Assembly: GCF_014201875.1 (NCBI RefSeq)
Contig: NZ_JACHFL010000004.1
Location: 124,001 to 188,000 of the forward strand
Direction of reading: 5' to 3'
DNA: 64,000 nucleotides
Source: Deinococcus humi
Lineage (GTDB): Bacteria; Deinococcota; Deinococci; Deinococcales; Deinococcaceae
Shown here piece after piece: positions 8,692-19,741 of the stretch (positions are counted from its first letter, which is position 1; each line of letters opens with the position of its first letter). The position numbers and the translations under genes are program-made. Below the pieces are notes generated by a model that was not told the DNA's origin, ran no database searches, and saw only the letters and a program-made list of their open reading frames with translations.

Positions 8692-8769
8692 ATGCACCCT
8701 TTGCCCCTGCTATCCGCTCCTGCCCTGTGGCCTTGTGCCTCCACCGATCTGGCACGGTCGTTGCCGTGA
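8692..8769 (+). CDS. 25-residue leader ORF overlapping the cobU start
   Basis: ATG 8692 is preceded by GGAG with a 6-base gap and opens a 25-codon frame (MHPLPLLSAPALW...) whose TGA stop (8767-8769) overlaps the cobU GTG (8766-8768) as GTGA. The cobU GTG has no good ribosome site of its own. The leader may therefore feed ribosomes to cobU. The peptide has no family likeness. It is a prediction; an alternative is that cobU starts at a different codon. Confidence 0.4.
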   Translation: MHPLPLLSAPALWPCASTDLARSLP

Positions 8770-9296
8770 TCGTGTACGTGACCGGGGGCGCACGCAGCGG
8801 CAAGAGCCGATTTGCCGAGACCCGCGCGGCCGCACGTGGGGAAGCCGTGACGTACCTGGCCACCGCCCAGGCTTTCGACACCGAGATGGAAGAACGGATC
8901 GCACGTCACCGGGCGGACCGTCCGGCACATTGGACGACGGTGGAAGAATCGCTGGAGGTGCCGCGGGCCCTTCAATACGCAGCTACCCCCACCGTCGTGC
9001 TCGATTGTCTGAGCCTGTGGGTCAGCAACATGCTGCTCATAGGATGGACGGATGGGGCGATGCTGGCGGCGGCGGACGACCTGCTGAGCGTCGCGCACGC
9101 CCGTTCCGGCCTGAGTGTGCTGGTGTCCAACGAGGTGGGCCTGGGCATCGTGCCCGATAACGCCCTGACCCGCCGTTACCGCGATGTGCTGGGCTGGGTC
9201 AACCAGCGTTGCGCTGCCGCCAGTCACGAGGCGTATCTGCTGGTCAGTGGCCTGCCCCTTCAACTCAAATCCTCCGAGGAATTCCATGCACCCTGA
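8766..9296 (+). CDS. cobU: Adenosylcobinamide kinase / adenosylcobinamide-phosphate guanylyltransferase
   Basis: 176 residues. CobU phosphorylates adenosylcobinamide and then attaches GMP, giving the substrate for CobS. The start VIVYVTGGARSGKS contains the P-loop GGARSGKS; RIARHRADRPAHW holds the histidine that carries GMP, and VSNEVGLGIVPDN and RYRDVLGWVNQ are family signatures. I chose GTG 8766, since homology begins exactly there; a longer in-frame start at 8571 would run through the riboswitch terminator. It lies directly downstream of the B12 riboswitch and overlaps cobT by 11 bases. Confidence 0.93.
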   Translation: MIVYVTGGARSGKSRFAETRAAARGEAVTYLATAQAFDTEMEERIARHRADRPAHWTTVEESLEVPRALQYAATPTVVLDCLSLWVSNMLLIGWTDGAMLAAADDLLSVAHARSGLSVLVSNEVGLGIVPDNALTRRYRDVLGWVNQRCAAASHEAYLLVSGLPLQLKSSEEFHAP

Positions 9297-10353
9297 TCTG
9301 CACGCCCTGATCCAGTCGGTCCAGCCCGCCGATGCCGGCGCCATGTCCCGCGCCCGCGCCCGCCAGGCGCAATTGACCAAACCCGCCGGAGCGCTGGGCG
9401 ATCTGGAAGACCTCGGCGTACGGCTCGCGGGCGTGTTCGGCTGCGAGAGGCCCCACCCGCGTGGCGTGGCGGTGCTGGTGGCGGTGGGCGATCATGGCGT
9501 GGCGGCGGGTGGAGTCAGTGCGTACCCACCTGAGGTCACGCCTGCGATGGTCGCCAATTTCCTGGCCGAAACCCCTGCCGGGCCGGGCGGGGCCGCGGTC
9601 AACGCCATGGCCCGCATGGTAGGCGCGCGGGTGTACGTGATGGATGCGGGGGTGAACGCAGAACTGCCCGCTCACCCCGCGCTGATTCGTGCGGCCCTGC
9701 GGCGCGGGACGAGGGACCTGCGTCTCGAACCGGCCATGACCTGTGAGGAAACCGAGGCGCTGATCCTGGCCGGTGCGGGGCTGGCCCGCCGGGCTATCCA
9801 TGACGGCGCGGACCTGATCATTCCCGGCGAGATGGGCATCGGCAACACCACGCCCGCCGCAGCGCTGAGCGCCCGGTTGCTGGAGGTGGACGCGGCGCAG
9901 GTCACCGGACGCGGCACCGGGGTGGACGACGAGACGCTGGCCCGCAAACTCGCGGCGGTGCGGGAGGCGCTGGCCCGCACCCCAGTGACCGCTCCGCTGA
10001 ACGTGCTGGCCGAGCTCGGTGGCTATGAGATTGCCGCCATGCTGGGCATCATGCTCCAGGCGGCGGCGTTGCGGCGGGCGGTGGTGCTGGACGGCTTCGT
10101 GGAGGGAAGCGCCGCGCTGGTGGGGGTGGCGCTGGCCCCGGCCCTGCGCGACTTTCTGTTCCCGGCCGGCGAGTGCGCCGAGATCGGCCACGGGGCGCAA
10201 CTCGCGGCCCTGGGCTTAAGGCCCATGTTCAAACTGGGCTTGAGGCTGGGCGAGGGCACGGGCGGCGTGCTGGCCGCGCCCCTGCTGCTGGCGGCAGCGG
10301 CCACCCTGCGCGAGATGCGAACCTTTGAAGAGGCGGGTGTGCCCGCAGGGTAA
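9286..10353 (+). CDS. cobT: Nicotinate-nucleotide--dimethylbenzimidazole phosphoribosyltransferase
   Basis: 355 residues, the normal size. CobT transfers the phosphoribosyl group of nicotinate mononucleotide to dimethylbenzimidazole, making alpha-ribazole phosphate for the lower ligand of B12. Family motifs include VGDHGVAAGGVSAYP, GGAAVNAMAR, GEMGIGNTTPAAAL and, near the C-terminus, LRLGEGTGG with the catalytic glutamate. I chose ATG 9286 (GAGGA 5 bases upstream), which overlaps the end of cobU. With cobU it should be repressed by the B12 riboswitch. The longer in-frame start at 9184 lies well inside cobU and is unlikely. Confidence 0.94.
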   Translation: MHPDLHALIQSVQPADAGAMSRARARQAQLTKPAGALGDLEDLGVRLAGVFGCERPHPRGVAVLVAVGDHGVAAGGVSAYPPEVTPAMVANFLAETPAGPGGAAVNAMARMVGARVYVMDAGVNAELPAHPALIRAALRRGTRDLRLEPAMTCEETEALILAGAGLARRAIHDGADLIIPGEMGIGNTTPAAALSARLLEVDAAQVTGRGTGVDDETLARKLAAVREALARTPVTAPLNVLAELGGYEIAAMLGIMLQAAALRRAVVLDGFVEGSAALVGVALAPALRDFLFPAGECAEIGHGAQLAALGLRPMFKLGLRLGEGTGGVLAAPLLLAAAATLREMRTFEEAGVPAG

Positions 10354-10405
10354 ACTGGAAGTGGACGGCTCAGTGCAAACCAACCTCTGCGTGGTTCGGT
10401 GGCTC

Positions 10406-11211
10406 TCAGCGGGTTAGCGCATAGGGAATGATGTACGGTCTGCCGGTGTCCGGATCGCTCAGGATATGCGCCTTCAGGTTAAACACGTCCGCCAGCAGCT
10501 CCGGCGTCAGCACATCCTCCGGACGGCCCTGGGCGTAGACTTCGCCCTCACGCATGGCGATGATCTCGTCGCTGTAGCGCACGGCCTGGTTCAGCTCGTG
10601 CAGCACCATGACCACCGTCTTGCCCCCCTCGCGGTTCAGGCGCTGGGCCAGTTGCAGCACCTCCAGCTGGTGCGACAGATCCAGGTAGGTGGTGGGTTCG
10701 TCCAGCAGCAGGATCTCGGTCTGCTGGGCCAGGCTCATGGCAATCCAGGCCCGTTGCCGCTGCCCGCCGGAGAGCGCCTCCAGCGGACGACTGGCGAAAA
10801 TGGTCATGCCGGTCTGACTCAGCGCCCAGGCCACCGCCTCACGGTCCTCGGGGCGGCGCACCGGGAAACGGCCCTGGTGGGGGTGACGGCCAAACCAGAC
10901 CAGTTCCTCCACCGACAACCCTTCGGGCGCAGTTGGCCCCTGCGGCAGGATGGCCAGCCGCCGGGCCACCTCCTTGCTGGGCAGGGCGTGCAGCGCCTGA
11001 CCGTACAGTTCCACATTGCCGCCGGTCACGGGGCGCAGCCGGGCCAGCGCCCGCAGCAGCGTACTTTTGCCGCAGCCGTTGGGGCCGATGATGCTGGTGA
11101 CCTGTCCGCCTTTCAGGCTCAGGTTCAGCCCCGGCACGATGACGGACGTGCCGTAGGCCAGTTTCAGGTCCTGGGTGGACAGCGGCGCGGCGGAAGGGGC
11201 GGGGGGGCGGT

Positions 11212-11215
<4 letters not shown>
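10406..11215 (-). CDS. Ferric-siderophore ABC transporter, ATP-binding protein (FepC/FecE-like)
   Basis: 269 residues. It powers import with the two adjacent permeases. Walker A is GPNGCGKST at residues 44-52, the signature is LSGGQRQRAW, Walker B is ILLLDEPT and the switch histidine lies in VLHELNQA. The GCGKST form and the overall pattern match the FepC/FecE/YusV group of iron-chelate transporters, which is close to the vitamin B12 ATPase BtuD. The start ATG overlaps the upstream permease stop (ATGA) and has AAGGAG 4 bases before it. It is the last gene of the six-gene minus-strand operon, convergent with cobT. Confidence 0.9.
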
Positions 11216-12231
<1,016 letters not shown>

Positions 12232-12235
12232 AGCA

Positions 12236-13162
12236 TCACTGGTCTCGGAAGGCGGCGGACGGCGCGGTGTCGGGCAGCAGGCGGCTTTCGATCGCCTGGG
12301 CCACCATCAACTTCAGGGCCATCGGGCCGCGTCCGCGCGTCCAGTTGTCGCGGTCAAACACGTACACGCGGCCGCGCTGCACGGCGCTCAGTTTCTGCCA
12401 CAGCGGATTTTTCTTCCATTCCTGCGTGATGGGCGTCTCGTCCGGCGCGGTGAACAGCACCAGCGTCTGCGGGTTCAGGGCCACCAGCCCCTCCAGCGAG
12501 AGTTCATACTGGGTTTGATCGCCTTTGGGACTCAGGGCATTCTTGCGGCCCAGCGCCTCCAGAAAGCTGCCCACGAAACTCTGGTTGCTGTGCACAGTGA
12601 ACGACTTGGGCGTCACCACCGCCGCGACGAAGGGGGGCGCGTTCTTTTTCGCAAAGGCCCGCGCCTTGCGGATCAGTCCCTGCTGATCGGCCAGCAATTG
12701 TTTTGCCGCGGCCTCGCGGCCCACGAGTTGCCCGATGGCCAGCGTCTGCGCATTCAGGTCATCCAGGCTGCCGCGCCGACTCTGGAAGGCAGCGGTGGGG
12801 GCCAGTTTGGCCAGTTGCGGGTAGATCTCGCCCTGCACGAAGGCGTCAGCGACGATCAGTTGCGGGCGCAGGGCGGCGATGCTCTCCAGACTGGGCTGGG
12901 CGCGGCTGCCCGTCGCGGGAATCTTGGCGGTCAGGGCGCGCAGATAGGGCGGCGCGCCGCGGTCTCCGCCCTGCGTGCCGAGCGCCCCACCAACCGGGGT
13001 CACGCCCAGCGCCAGCAAGGTGTCCACGAACGAGTATTCCAGCGCGACCACGCGCTTGGCCGGGGCCGCCAGTTCCACCGTACCGCGCTCGTGTTTGACC
13101 GTCAGGGCCAGAGCGGAGGACAGCAGGACGAGAGCCGATAAGGACAGGAGTTTTGTTTTCAT
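12236..13162 (-). CDS. Iron-chelate ABC transporter substrate-binding protein (FecB-like)
   Basis: 308 residues with a signal peptide (MKTKLLSLSALVLLSSALA). The mature protein follows the FecB/FhuD pattern: RVVALEYSFVDTLLALGVTPVGG, SLESIAALRPQLIVADAF and a C-terminal GRVYVFDRDNW. The EYSFVDTLLALG form resembles ferric-citrate-type binding proteins. No lipobox cysteine follows the signal, so it is probably periplasmic or cell-wall-bound in some other way. It starts at ATG 13162 with a GAGGT site. It is the second binding protein of this operon (the other is at 15156-16103), and the two share only general family features. Confidence 0.87.
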   Translation of the reverse strand: MKTKLLSLSALVLLSSALALTVKHERGTVELAAPAKRVVALEYSFVDTLLALGVTPVGGALGTQGGDRGAPPYLRALTAKIPATGSRAQPSLESIAALRPQLIVADAFVQGEIYPQLAKLAPTAAFQSRRGSLDDLNAQTLAIGQLVGREAAAKQLLADQQGLIRKARAFAKKNAPPFVAAVVTPKSFTVHSNQSFVGSFLEALGRKNALSPKGDQTQYELSLEGLVALNPQTLVLFTAPDETPITQEWKKNPLWQKLSAVQRGRVYVFDRDNWTRGRGPMALKLMVAQAIESRLLPDTAPSAAFRDQ

Positions 13163-13186
13163 GGTGAACCTCGAAAGAGAAAAGTT

Positions 13187-14202
13187 TTAGTTGGACCGCC
13201 CGATTCGCCGGGCCAGCAGCACGAAGAAGGGCGCTCCGGCAGCGGCCACCAGAATGCCCACCGGGGTTTCGGCGGGTTTGTCGATCAGACGGGCGGCGAT
13301 GTCCGCCAGGATCAACAGCGCCGCGCCCAGCAGTGCCGAGAGCGGCAGGCTCAAACGGTGATCGGCTCCCATCAGGGCGCGGGCCGCGTGGGGCACGATC
13401 AGCCCGACAAAGCCAATAGGCCCCACCACGCTCACTGAAGCGGCGGCCAACAGCACGCCCAGCGCCGTGATCACGGCGCTGTCGCGGGCGGTGCGGGTGC
13501 CCAGGCTGCTGGCGATGTCCTCGCCCAGTGCCAGCACGTTGACGCGGGTGGCCAGCAGCAGCGCCACCACCAGTCCCAGCCCCAGCCACGGGGCCACCTG
13601 CCACAGCTGCTCCCAGGTTCGCCCCGCCACCGAGCCGGACAGCGCAAAGAGCGCGCCCTGGGCACGGGTTTCGAACAGGATCTGCACGGCGCGGGTGGCC
13701 GCCCCCAGCAGATACGCCACCGCCACCCCGGCCAACGCCAGCCGCAGGGGAGTCAGGCCCACACTCCTGGCCGCGCCGTACGCCGCCGCCGCCGCCAGCG
13801 CCCCGCCCACGAAGGCAGCGGGCACGAACAGCGCGGCAGGGGCGCTGGGAAAGAAGACCACCATGATCAGAATGGCGAACGCCCCGCCCGCCTCCACGCC
13901 TAGGATGCCCGGATCGGCCAGGGGATTGCGGGTCACGCCCTGAAGCAGCAGACCCGACACCGCCAGCGCCGCTCCAGCCAGCCCTGCCACCAGCGTGCGC
14001 GGCAGCCGCAGGGCGTGCACCACCAGGCTGTCGGTGCTGTCGTCAGGGGCAAACAGCAGACGGGCCACGTGGGCCAGGGAGATCTCACTGGCCCCCAACG
14101 CCAGCGAGGCCAGCAGGGCCAGCACGAGCAGCAGCGCCGCCCCCACAAACACCAGGACACGCCCGAGGGGGCGGGGGCGGGACGTATGGACGACATTGGT
14201 GA

Positions 14203-14206
<4 letters not shown>
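13187..14206 (-). CDS. Iron-chelate ABC transporter permease (FecCD family)
   Basis: 339 residues with nine or ten membrane segments and FecCD motifs (LRLPRTLVAGLAGAALAVSG, RNPLADPGILGVEAGGAF, GPIGFVGLIVPHAARAL). It begins with TTG 14206, overlapping the stop of the ferredoxin-like gene as TTGA, which points to translational coupling; the next in-frame candidates are GTC codons, so the TTG is the best available start. The length equals that of the second permease in the operon, and the pair most likely forms one transporter. Confidence 0.88.
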
Positions 14207-15155
<949 letters not shown>

Positions 15156-15159
<4 letters not shown>

Positions 15160-16103
15160 TTCAATTTGTCCAGAATCAGGCGCGTGACCTCGTTGCTGTT
15201 GCGGATGGAGGTCAGCGGGCCGGAGTACGGGCTGAAAGCTTCGGGGGTGTACACCACACTCTGATCCTTCAGGCGCTGGCCCACCGGGGTTTTCAGAAAA
15301 GCGTCCGCGCCGTTGTACTGGCCGCCGGGGGGAAACAGCACCACTAGGGTCTTCTTGTCGATGCCCAGCAGGGCCTCGTCGTTGATCTGCGCCCCGATAC
15401 CCAGCGTGGCGTTGCCGATCTTCAGGCCGTTCTTGAAGCCCAGCGCCAGCAGGTCATCGATCAGGCGCACCCGGCTGTAGGCCCAGGTGTTACCACCGCT
15501 GAAGGGGGCCAGCACCACCACCTTGTCGTATTTCCTGAAGACGCCTGCCGCCTGGAGTTTGCGGGCGTTGCTGCGGTTCACGTCCGCCGCCTCCTTGATG
15601 ATCTGCTCGGCCTGTACCTGCTTGCCAAACACGCGCGCCAGATCACGCAGGCCCTTCTGCCAGAAGCCCTGACTGCCCTCTTCATAGCCCACGGTGGGGG
15701 CGATCTTGCTGAGCTTGTCGTAATTCTGGTTGCCGTCCCAGGTCAGGCGGACAATCAGATCAGGCTTCAGGGCCAGGATGGTTTCCAGGTTGGGGGCTGT
15801 CCAGCTGCCCACGAAGCTGGGGTTGTTCAGCTTGCCACGGGTGTAGAATCCCTCTTTCAGCACTGCGGGCTTGAGCTTCCCGCCGCTGACGTCGGTGGGA
15901 GACAGGTAGCTGCTGGCCAGGCCCACCACCCGTTCACCCACCCCCAGCGCGAACATCCAGCCCAGGGCCTCCTCGTCCATAACAACGACGCGTTGAGGAT
16001 TCTTCTTGACGGTGGTGGTCCCCTCGTCGTGCTTGAGGGTCAGGGTCTGGGCGACGGCAGTAGGCGTCAGCGCCAGGGTCAGCAGCAGAACAGATCGTTT
16101 CAC
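15156..16103 (-). CDS. Ferric-siderophore ABC transporter substrate-binding protein (FepB/FecB-like)
   Basis: 315 residues. Signal peptide [18 protein letters not shown], cleavage near residue 18, then a periplasmic-binding fold with [33 protein letters not shown] and a central long helix region typical of class III binding proteins. It is the first gene of the operon. The start is GTG 16103 because a complete promoter (TTGACT, 17 bases, TAGCTT) ends 6 bases before it, so the message is probably leaderless. The stop overlaps the next start (ATGA). Substrate is probably a ferric siderophore; B12 is less likely because no riboswitch lies upstream. Confidence 0.87.
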
Positions 16104-16138
16104 TGGCCCAAGCTAATTAATCCGAGTCAATTAGTCAA
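16104..16138 (-). promoter_or_regulatory. Leaderless promoter and candidate iron operator of the siderophore operon
   Basis: On the minus strand the -35 TTGACT (16133-16138) and -10 TAGCTT (16110-16115) are 17 bases apart, and the -10 ends 6 bases before GTG 16103. An AT-rich dyad, CTAATT (16113-16118) and AATTAG (16129-16134), overlaps both boxes. Its place suits a repressor of the Fur or DtxR type, but the site matches neither consensus closely. Confidence 0.65.
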
Positions 16139-16253
16139 GTTTAAAAATGTCCCTGCCAGAGTGAATCCATGCGGGGGTCAGGGCTTGTCGGTCTATAGGG
16201 GGGCGCGGCCCGAAGGCCGGCACGTCTTAGCATTCGCATGAAGCGCTCGCCCT

Positions 16254-16282
16254 TTCATAGAGCGGGGGAATGACTCTAGGCT
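16254..16282 (+). promoter_or_regulatory. Leaderless promoter of the prolyl oligopeptidase gene
   Basis: TTCATA (16254-16259), 17 bases, TAGGCT (16277-16282), then 5 bases to ATG 16288. There is no ribosome site in the 5-base gap. Confidence 0.45.
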
Positions 16283-16287
16283 GACGC

Positions 16288-18330
16288 ATGGCCCTGCCCC
16301 CAGCCCCACCCGCCCCCACCGTTCGCCGCAGTGATCACACCGACACCTACCACGGTCAGGTGGTCACCGATCCCTACCGCTGGCTGGAGGACGCCGACAG
16401 CCCGGAGACGCGGGCCTTCGTCGAGGCCCAGAACACCCGGACCCGCCGTGTGCTTGGCGCCCTGCCGGAGCGGGCGAAGCTGCTGGAGCGGCTGGGCGAG
16501 CTGTGGGATTTTCCCCGCCGCAGCGCGGTCTGGCAGGAGGGTGGGGCGTTCTTTCAACTACGCAACAGCGGCCTGCAGAATCAGTTTGTGCTGTACACAA
16601 TGGATTCGCCCACCGACGAGGGCTGGGTGTTGCTGGACCCCAACGCGCTGTCGCAGGACGGCACAGTGGCGCTGAGCGGTCTGGCGGTCAGCCGCGACGC
16701 GTCCCGACTGGCTTACGCCGTCTCGCAGGGCGGCAGCGACTGGCAGGAGTGGCGGGTGCGCGACGTCTCCAGCGGCCAGGACCTGCCCGACGTGCTGCCC
16801 GACAGCAAATTCAGCGGGGCAAGCTGGCTGCCGGATGGAAGCGGCTTTTTCTACGCCCGCTATGACCGTCCCGAGGACGGGCAACGCCTGAGCGGGGCGA
16901 ACCTGAATCAGCGCCTGTGGCTGCACCGCCTGGACACCGGCCAGGACGCCGACGAACTGATCCTGGAGCGGCCCGATCAGCCCGAGTGGGGCTTTGGCTC
17001 CACCGTGACCGAGGACGGGCAGTGGCTGATCATCAACGTCTGGAAGGGCACCGCCCGCCAGAACCTGATCTGGGTGCGGCCTATTGGAGAAAACGGCGCC
17101 TTTCAGGAGGTCGTGGCCGAATTCGGCGCCAGCTTCCAGTTCGTCGGCAATGAGGGATCGCGGCTGTACTTCCTGACCGATGACCACGCTCCACTGGGCC
17201 GCCTGATCTCACATGATCTGCAGACTGGCGAGCGACAGGACATCGTTCCCGAGGGACAGCACCGCCTGCTGGGAGCTGAGCTGATCTCGGGCGGGTTCGT
17301 GCTGCATACCCTTGAAGATGCGTCCAGCCGCCTGACGCTGGTGGACCGGCACGGCCAGAACGCCCGGTCAGTCCCCTTGCCCGGGCTGGGCACCGTGGAC
17401 GCCCTGAACGGTCACTCCGACAGCCACGAGATCTTCCTCAGCTTCACCAGTTTTCTCTTTCCGGCCACCGGATACCGGCTCGACGCAGCGGACGGCAGCC
17501 TGACGCCCGTGTGGGCGCCGGAGCTGGCGGCGGACCTGGGCGGCTACGAGGTCCGCCAGGAGTTCGCGGCCAGCGCGGACGGCACGCGGGTGCCCCTGTT
17601 CATCGTGGCGCGGCGAAATCTGACTCTGGACGGCTCGCACCCCACGCTGCTCTACGGCTACGGCGGTTTCGACGTCAGCCTGACCCCGGCTTTCGACGTC
17701 TCGCGGCTGGCGTGGCTGGAGGCCGGCGGGGTGCTGGCGGTCGCCAATCTGCGCGGTGGCGGCGAATACGGCGAGCGCTGGCACCGGGCGGGAACCCGGG
17801 AGAGGAAACAGAACGTCTTTGACGATTTTGCCGCCTGCGCCCGCTTTCTGGTGACGCGCGGTTATACCTCGCCGCCGCACCTCGGCATCGAGGGCGGCAG
17901 CAACGGCGGCCTGCTGGTGGGCGCCACGTTGACACAGCACCCCGAGCTGATCGGCGCGGCCGTGGCGCACGTCGGCGTGATGGACCTGCTGCGCTTCCAG
18001 CGTTTTACCATCGGCTGGGCCTGGGTCAGTGATTACGGCAGCAGCGACGACGCGCAGGACTTCGCCGTTCTTCGCGCCTACAGTCCCCTGCACAACCTGA
18101 CTCCACTGGCCTATCCGCCCACGCTGCTGACCACCGGCGACCACGACGACCGGGTGGTCCCGGCCCACAGCTACAAATTTGCCGCCGAATTGCAGCGGGT
18201 TCAGCAGGGCGAGGCCCCCATCCTGCTGCGCGTTCAGACCCAGGCGGGGCACGGCGCGGGCAAGCCCACCCGGTTGGTTCTGGAAGAGAAAGCCGATGTC
18301 TACGCGTTCCTGCTCTCGGCGCTGAGCTGA
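16288..18330 (+). CDS. Prolyl oligopeptidase family serine peptidase (S9A)
   Basis: 680 residues, the size of prolyl oligopeptidases. It should cut short peptides after proline in the cytosol; no signal peptide is seen. The N-terminal segment (HGQVVTDPYRWLEDADSPETRAFVEAQN) is the family hallmark, followed by a beta-propeller region, then the alpha/beta hydrolase domain. The catalytic serine is in GGSNGGLLVG (Ser538), the aspartate in TTGDHDDRVVP and the histidine in QAGHGAGKP (His655). All three look intact. It appears to be a single gene with its own leaderless promoter; the next genes run the other way. Confidence 0.93.
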   Translation: MALPPAPPAPTVRRSDHTDTYHGQVVTDPYRWLEDADSPETRAFVEAQNTRTRRVLGALPERAKLLERLGELWDFPRRSAVWQEGGAFFQLRNSGLQNQFVLYTMDSPTDEGWVLLDPNALSQDGTVALSGLAVSRDASRLAYAVSQGGSDWQEWRVRDVSSGQDLPDVLPDSKFSGASWLPDGSGFFYARYDRPEDGQRLSGANLNQRLWLHRLDTGQDADELILERPDQPEWGFGSTVTEDGQWLIINVWKGTARQNLIWVRPIGENGAFQEVVAEFGASFQFVGNEGSRLYFLTDDHAPLGRLISHDLQTGERQDIVPEGQHRLLGAELISGGFVLHTLEDASSRLTLVDRHGQNARSVPLPGLGTVDALNGHSDSHEIFLSFTSFLFPATGYRLDAADGSLTPVWAPELAADLGGYEVRQEFAASADGTRVPLFIVARRNLTLDGSHPTLLYGYGGFDVSLTPAFDVSRLAWLEAGGVLAVANLRGGGEYGERWHRAGTRERKQNVFDDFAACARFLVTRGYTSPPHLGIEGGSNGGLLVGATLTQHPELIGAAVAHVGVMDLLRFQRFTIGWAWVSDYGSSDDAQDFAVLRAYSPLHNLTPLAYPPTLLTTGDHDDRVVPAHSYKFAAELQRVQQGEAPILLRVQTQAGHGAGKPTRLVLEEKADVYAFLLSALS

Positions 18331-18535
18331 GCGGCGGAGCGGACAATTCGAGCTGGAAGTTCGGCTGTAACACCGGTAGGACTGGGCTATGAATTTGTGT
18401 CAGCGGCGCGCAACTTTTCCGCTTTACAGCCCGTTTACGAAGGCCAGATCTCAGGACCTGCGAGCTGTCTGACTCAACCACGACGCCCTGGCAGTGCCGC
18501 TTAACCAGAGAAAATAGTATTTCCTGAAGTGCACC

Positions 18536-18856
18536 TCAGCGCCAGCCGAGGGCTTGGAACGCCACCAGCAGCCCCAGGCCAGTGACCAGGGTCCACAACA
18601 CGTCGCGTGTTTTCCACGCCACCATCGCCGCGAGCAGACCCGCCGCCAGCCGAGGCCCAACCGGATCGAAAGCGCCGGTCGACGGCGCGTACAGCAGTTC
18701 GGGTGCAATCAGTGCGGCCAGCACGGCAGCAGGCACCAGCCCCAGCGACGCGGTCACGCTTTGTGGCCAGTTCCGGTCACGCAGCAACACAAGCACCGAC
18801 GCGCGCAGCAGCAGGCTGCCGACACCGACGCCCAGGATCAGCAGCCAGACATTCAC
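18536..18856 (-). CDS. azlD: AzlD family branched-chain amino acid transport protein
   Basis: 106 residues with four hydrophobic segments (VWLLILGVGVGSLLLRASVLVLL, SLGLVPAAVLAALIAPELL, LAAGLLAAMVAWKT, LWTLVTGLGLLVAF). The size, hydrophobicity and place just after azlC fit AzlD, the small partner of the AzlC exporter for branched-chain amino acids and analogues. I chose GTG 18856, which overlaps the azlC stop codon as GTGA. A longer frame from 18907 would run into azlC and adds a non-hydrophobic tail. Confidence 0.85.
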   Translation of the reverse strand: MNVWLLILGVGVGSLLLRASVLVLLRDRNWPQSVTASLGLVPAAVLAALIAPELLYAPSTGAFDPVGPRLAAGLLAAMVAWKTRDVLWTLVTGLGLLVAFQALGWR

Positions 18857-19560
18857 AGCTTCCTGCTCAGCCGACGCTGCGCGAACAGGCCAGCGGCGAT
18901 GCCGCACAGCGCCCCCAGGATCAGGTTCAGGCGGAACGGCAGGTCATGGGCCGCCACCGCCACCAGCGCAGAGACCACGGCGGCGAACATCTGCGGCCTG
19001 CTTCTGAGGACCGGCGCAAGCAGCGCGATGAAACTGAGGGGAACAGCGAAGTCCAGCGGCCAGCTCGCAGGAATCCGTGCACCCAGCAGCGCACCGACAG
19101 CCGTACCCATTTGCCAGGTGAGCCACATCGGCATGGCCGCCCCAGCGTAATACGCCACCGCATTCGTCTCTGTTGCGGGCCGCCCCAACACCACCGCATA
19201 CGACTGATCGGTGAGGCCATACGCGAGTGGCCAGCGCCGGGCGGGCGGCACGCCGCCGAACAGCGGCTGGATTGAGGCCGAGTACATGGCAAAACGCAGG
19301 TTGACGATCAGGGTGGCTAGGACAATCAGGAGGGTGGGCGTGTGGCTGGCAAACAGCTGAGAGGCGATCAGCTGGGCTGATCCGGCGTAGCCGATCAAGG
19401 AGAAGGCGATGGACTGCAGGGGGGTGAATCCGGCCTGAACCGCGGCAATGCCTGCCACCATGCCGAATGGCAGCACGCCTGGAATCAGGGGCACAAAAGC
19501 GCGCACGCCGCGCCAGAAGGCCGGGGGCAAGCGGGACGATAGTGCGCTCAGGGCCGTCAT
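18853..19560 (-). CDS. azlC: AzlC family branched-chain amino acid exporter
   Basis: 235 residues. The pattern FWRGVRAFVPLIPGVLPFGMVAGIAAVQAGF near the start, SLIGYAGSAQLIASQLFA and NLRFAMYSASIQPLF are clear AzlC signatures; about five to seven membrane segments follow. AzlC with AzlD exports branched-chain amino acids or toxic analogues in Bacillus. The start ATG 19560 is the only good one. It is divergent from rsgA, with about 170 bases between the two. Confidence 0.9.
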   Translation of the reverse strand: MTALSALSSRLPPAFWRGVRAFVPLIPGVLPFGMVAGIAAVQAGFTPLQSIAFSLIGYAGSAQLIASQLFASHTPTLLIVLATLIVNLRFAMYSASIQPLFGGVPPARRWPLAYGLTDQSYAVVLGRPATETNAVAYYAGAAMPMWLTWQMGTAVGALLGARIPASWPLDFAVPLSFIALLAPVLRSRPQMFAAVVSALVAVAAHDLPFRLNLILGALCGIAAGLFAQRRLSRKL

Positions 19561-19666
19561 GGTGTCCGGGTCGACGGATTACGCCTGACCACCTCGCACC
19601 CGGTCTTCCGGCACCGCTTCAGCTCGGGAACAATCATGTCCGTATTTGACACGACACAATGGGGGT

Positions 19667-19741
19667 ATGAACTTCTCTGAACTACACAGCAGCGTCCCCA
19701 GGTTGCGCCCATGCCGGGCCGGGGGCCACCATGACATCTGA
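19667..19741 (+). CDS. 24-residue leader ORF overlapping the rsgA start
   Basis: ATG 19667 opens a 24-codon frame (MNFSELHSSVPRLRPC...) that ends at TGA 19739-19741, overlapping rsgA (ATG 19731) by 11 bases. TTGACA occurs 15 bases before it at 19646-19651, but no well-spaced -10 is visible. No family likeness. It may only be a chance frame. Confidence 0.25.
   Translation: MNFSELHSSVPRLRPCRAGGHHDI

Noticed and set aside
19640..19670. Radiation/desiccation response palindrome near rsgA or azlC
   Set aside because: The sequence does not match the known 17-base palindrome; I found no convincing copy in the window.
19646..19674. TTGACA plus TATGAA as a promoter of rsgA
   Set aside because: The spacer is only 14 bases; too short to call.
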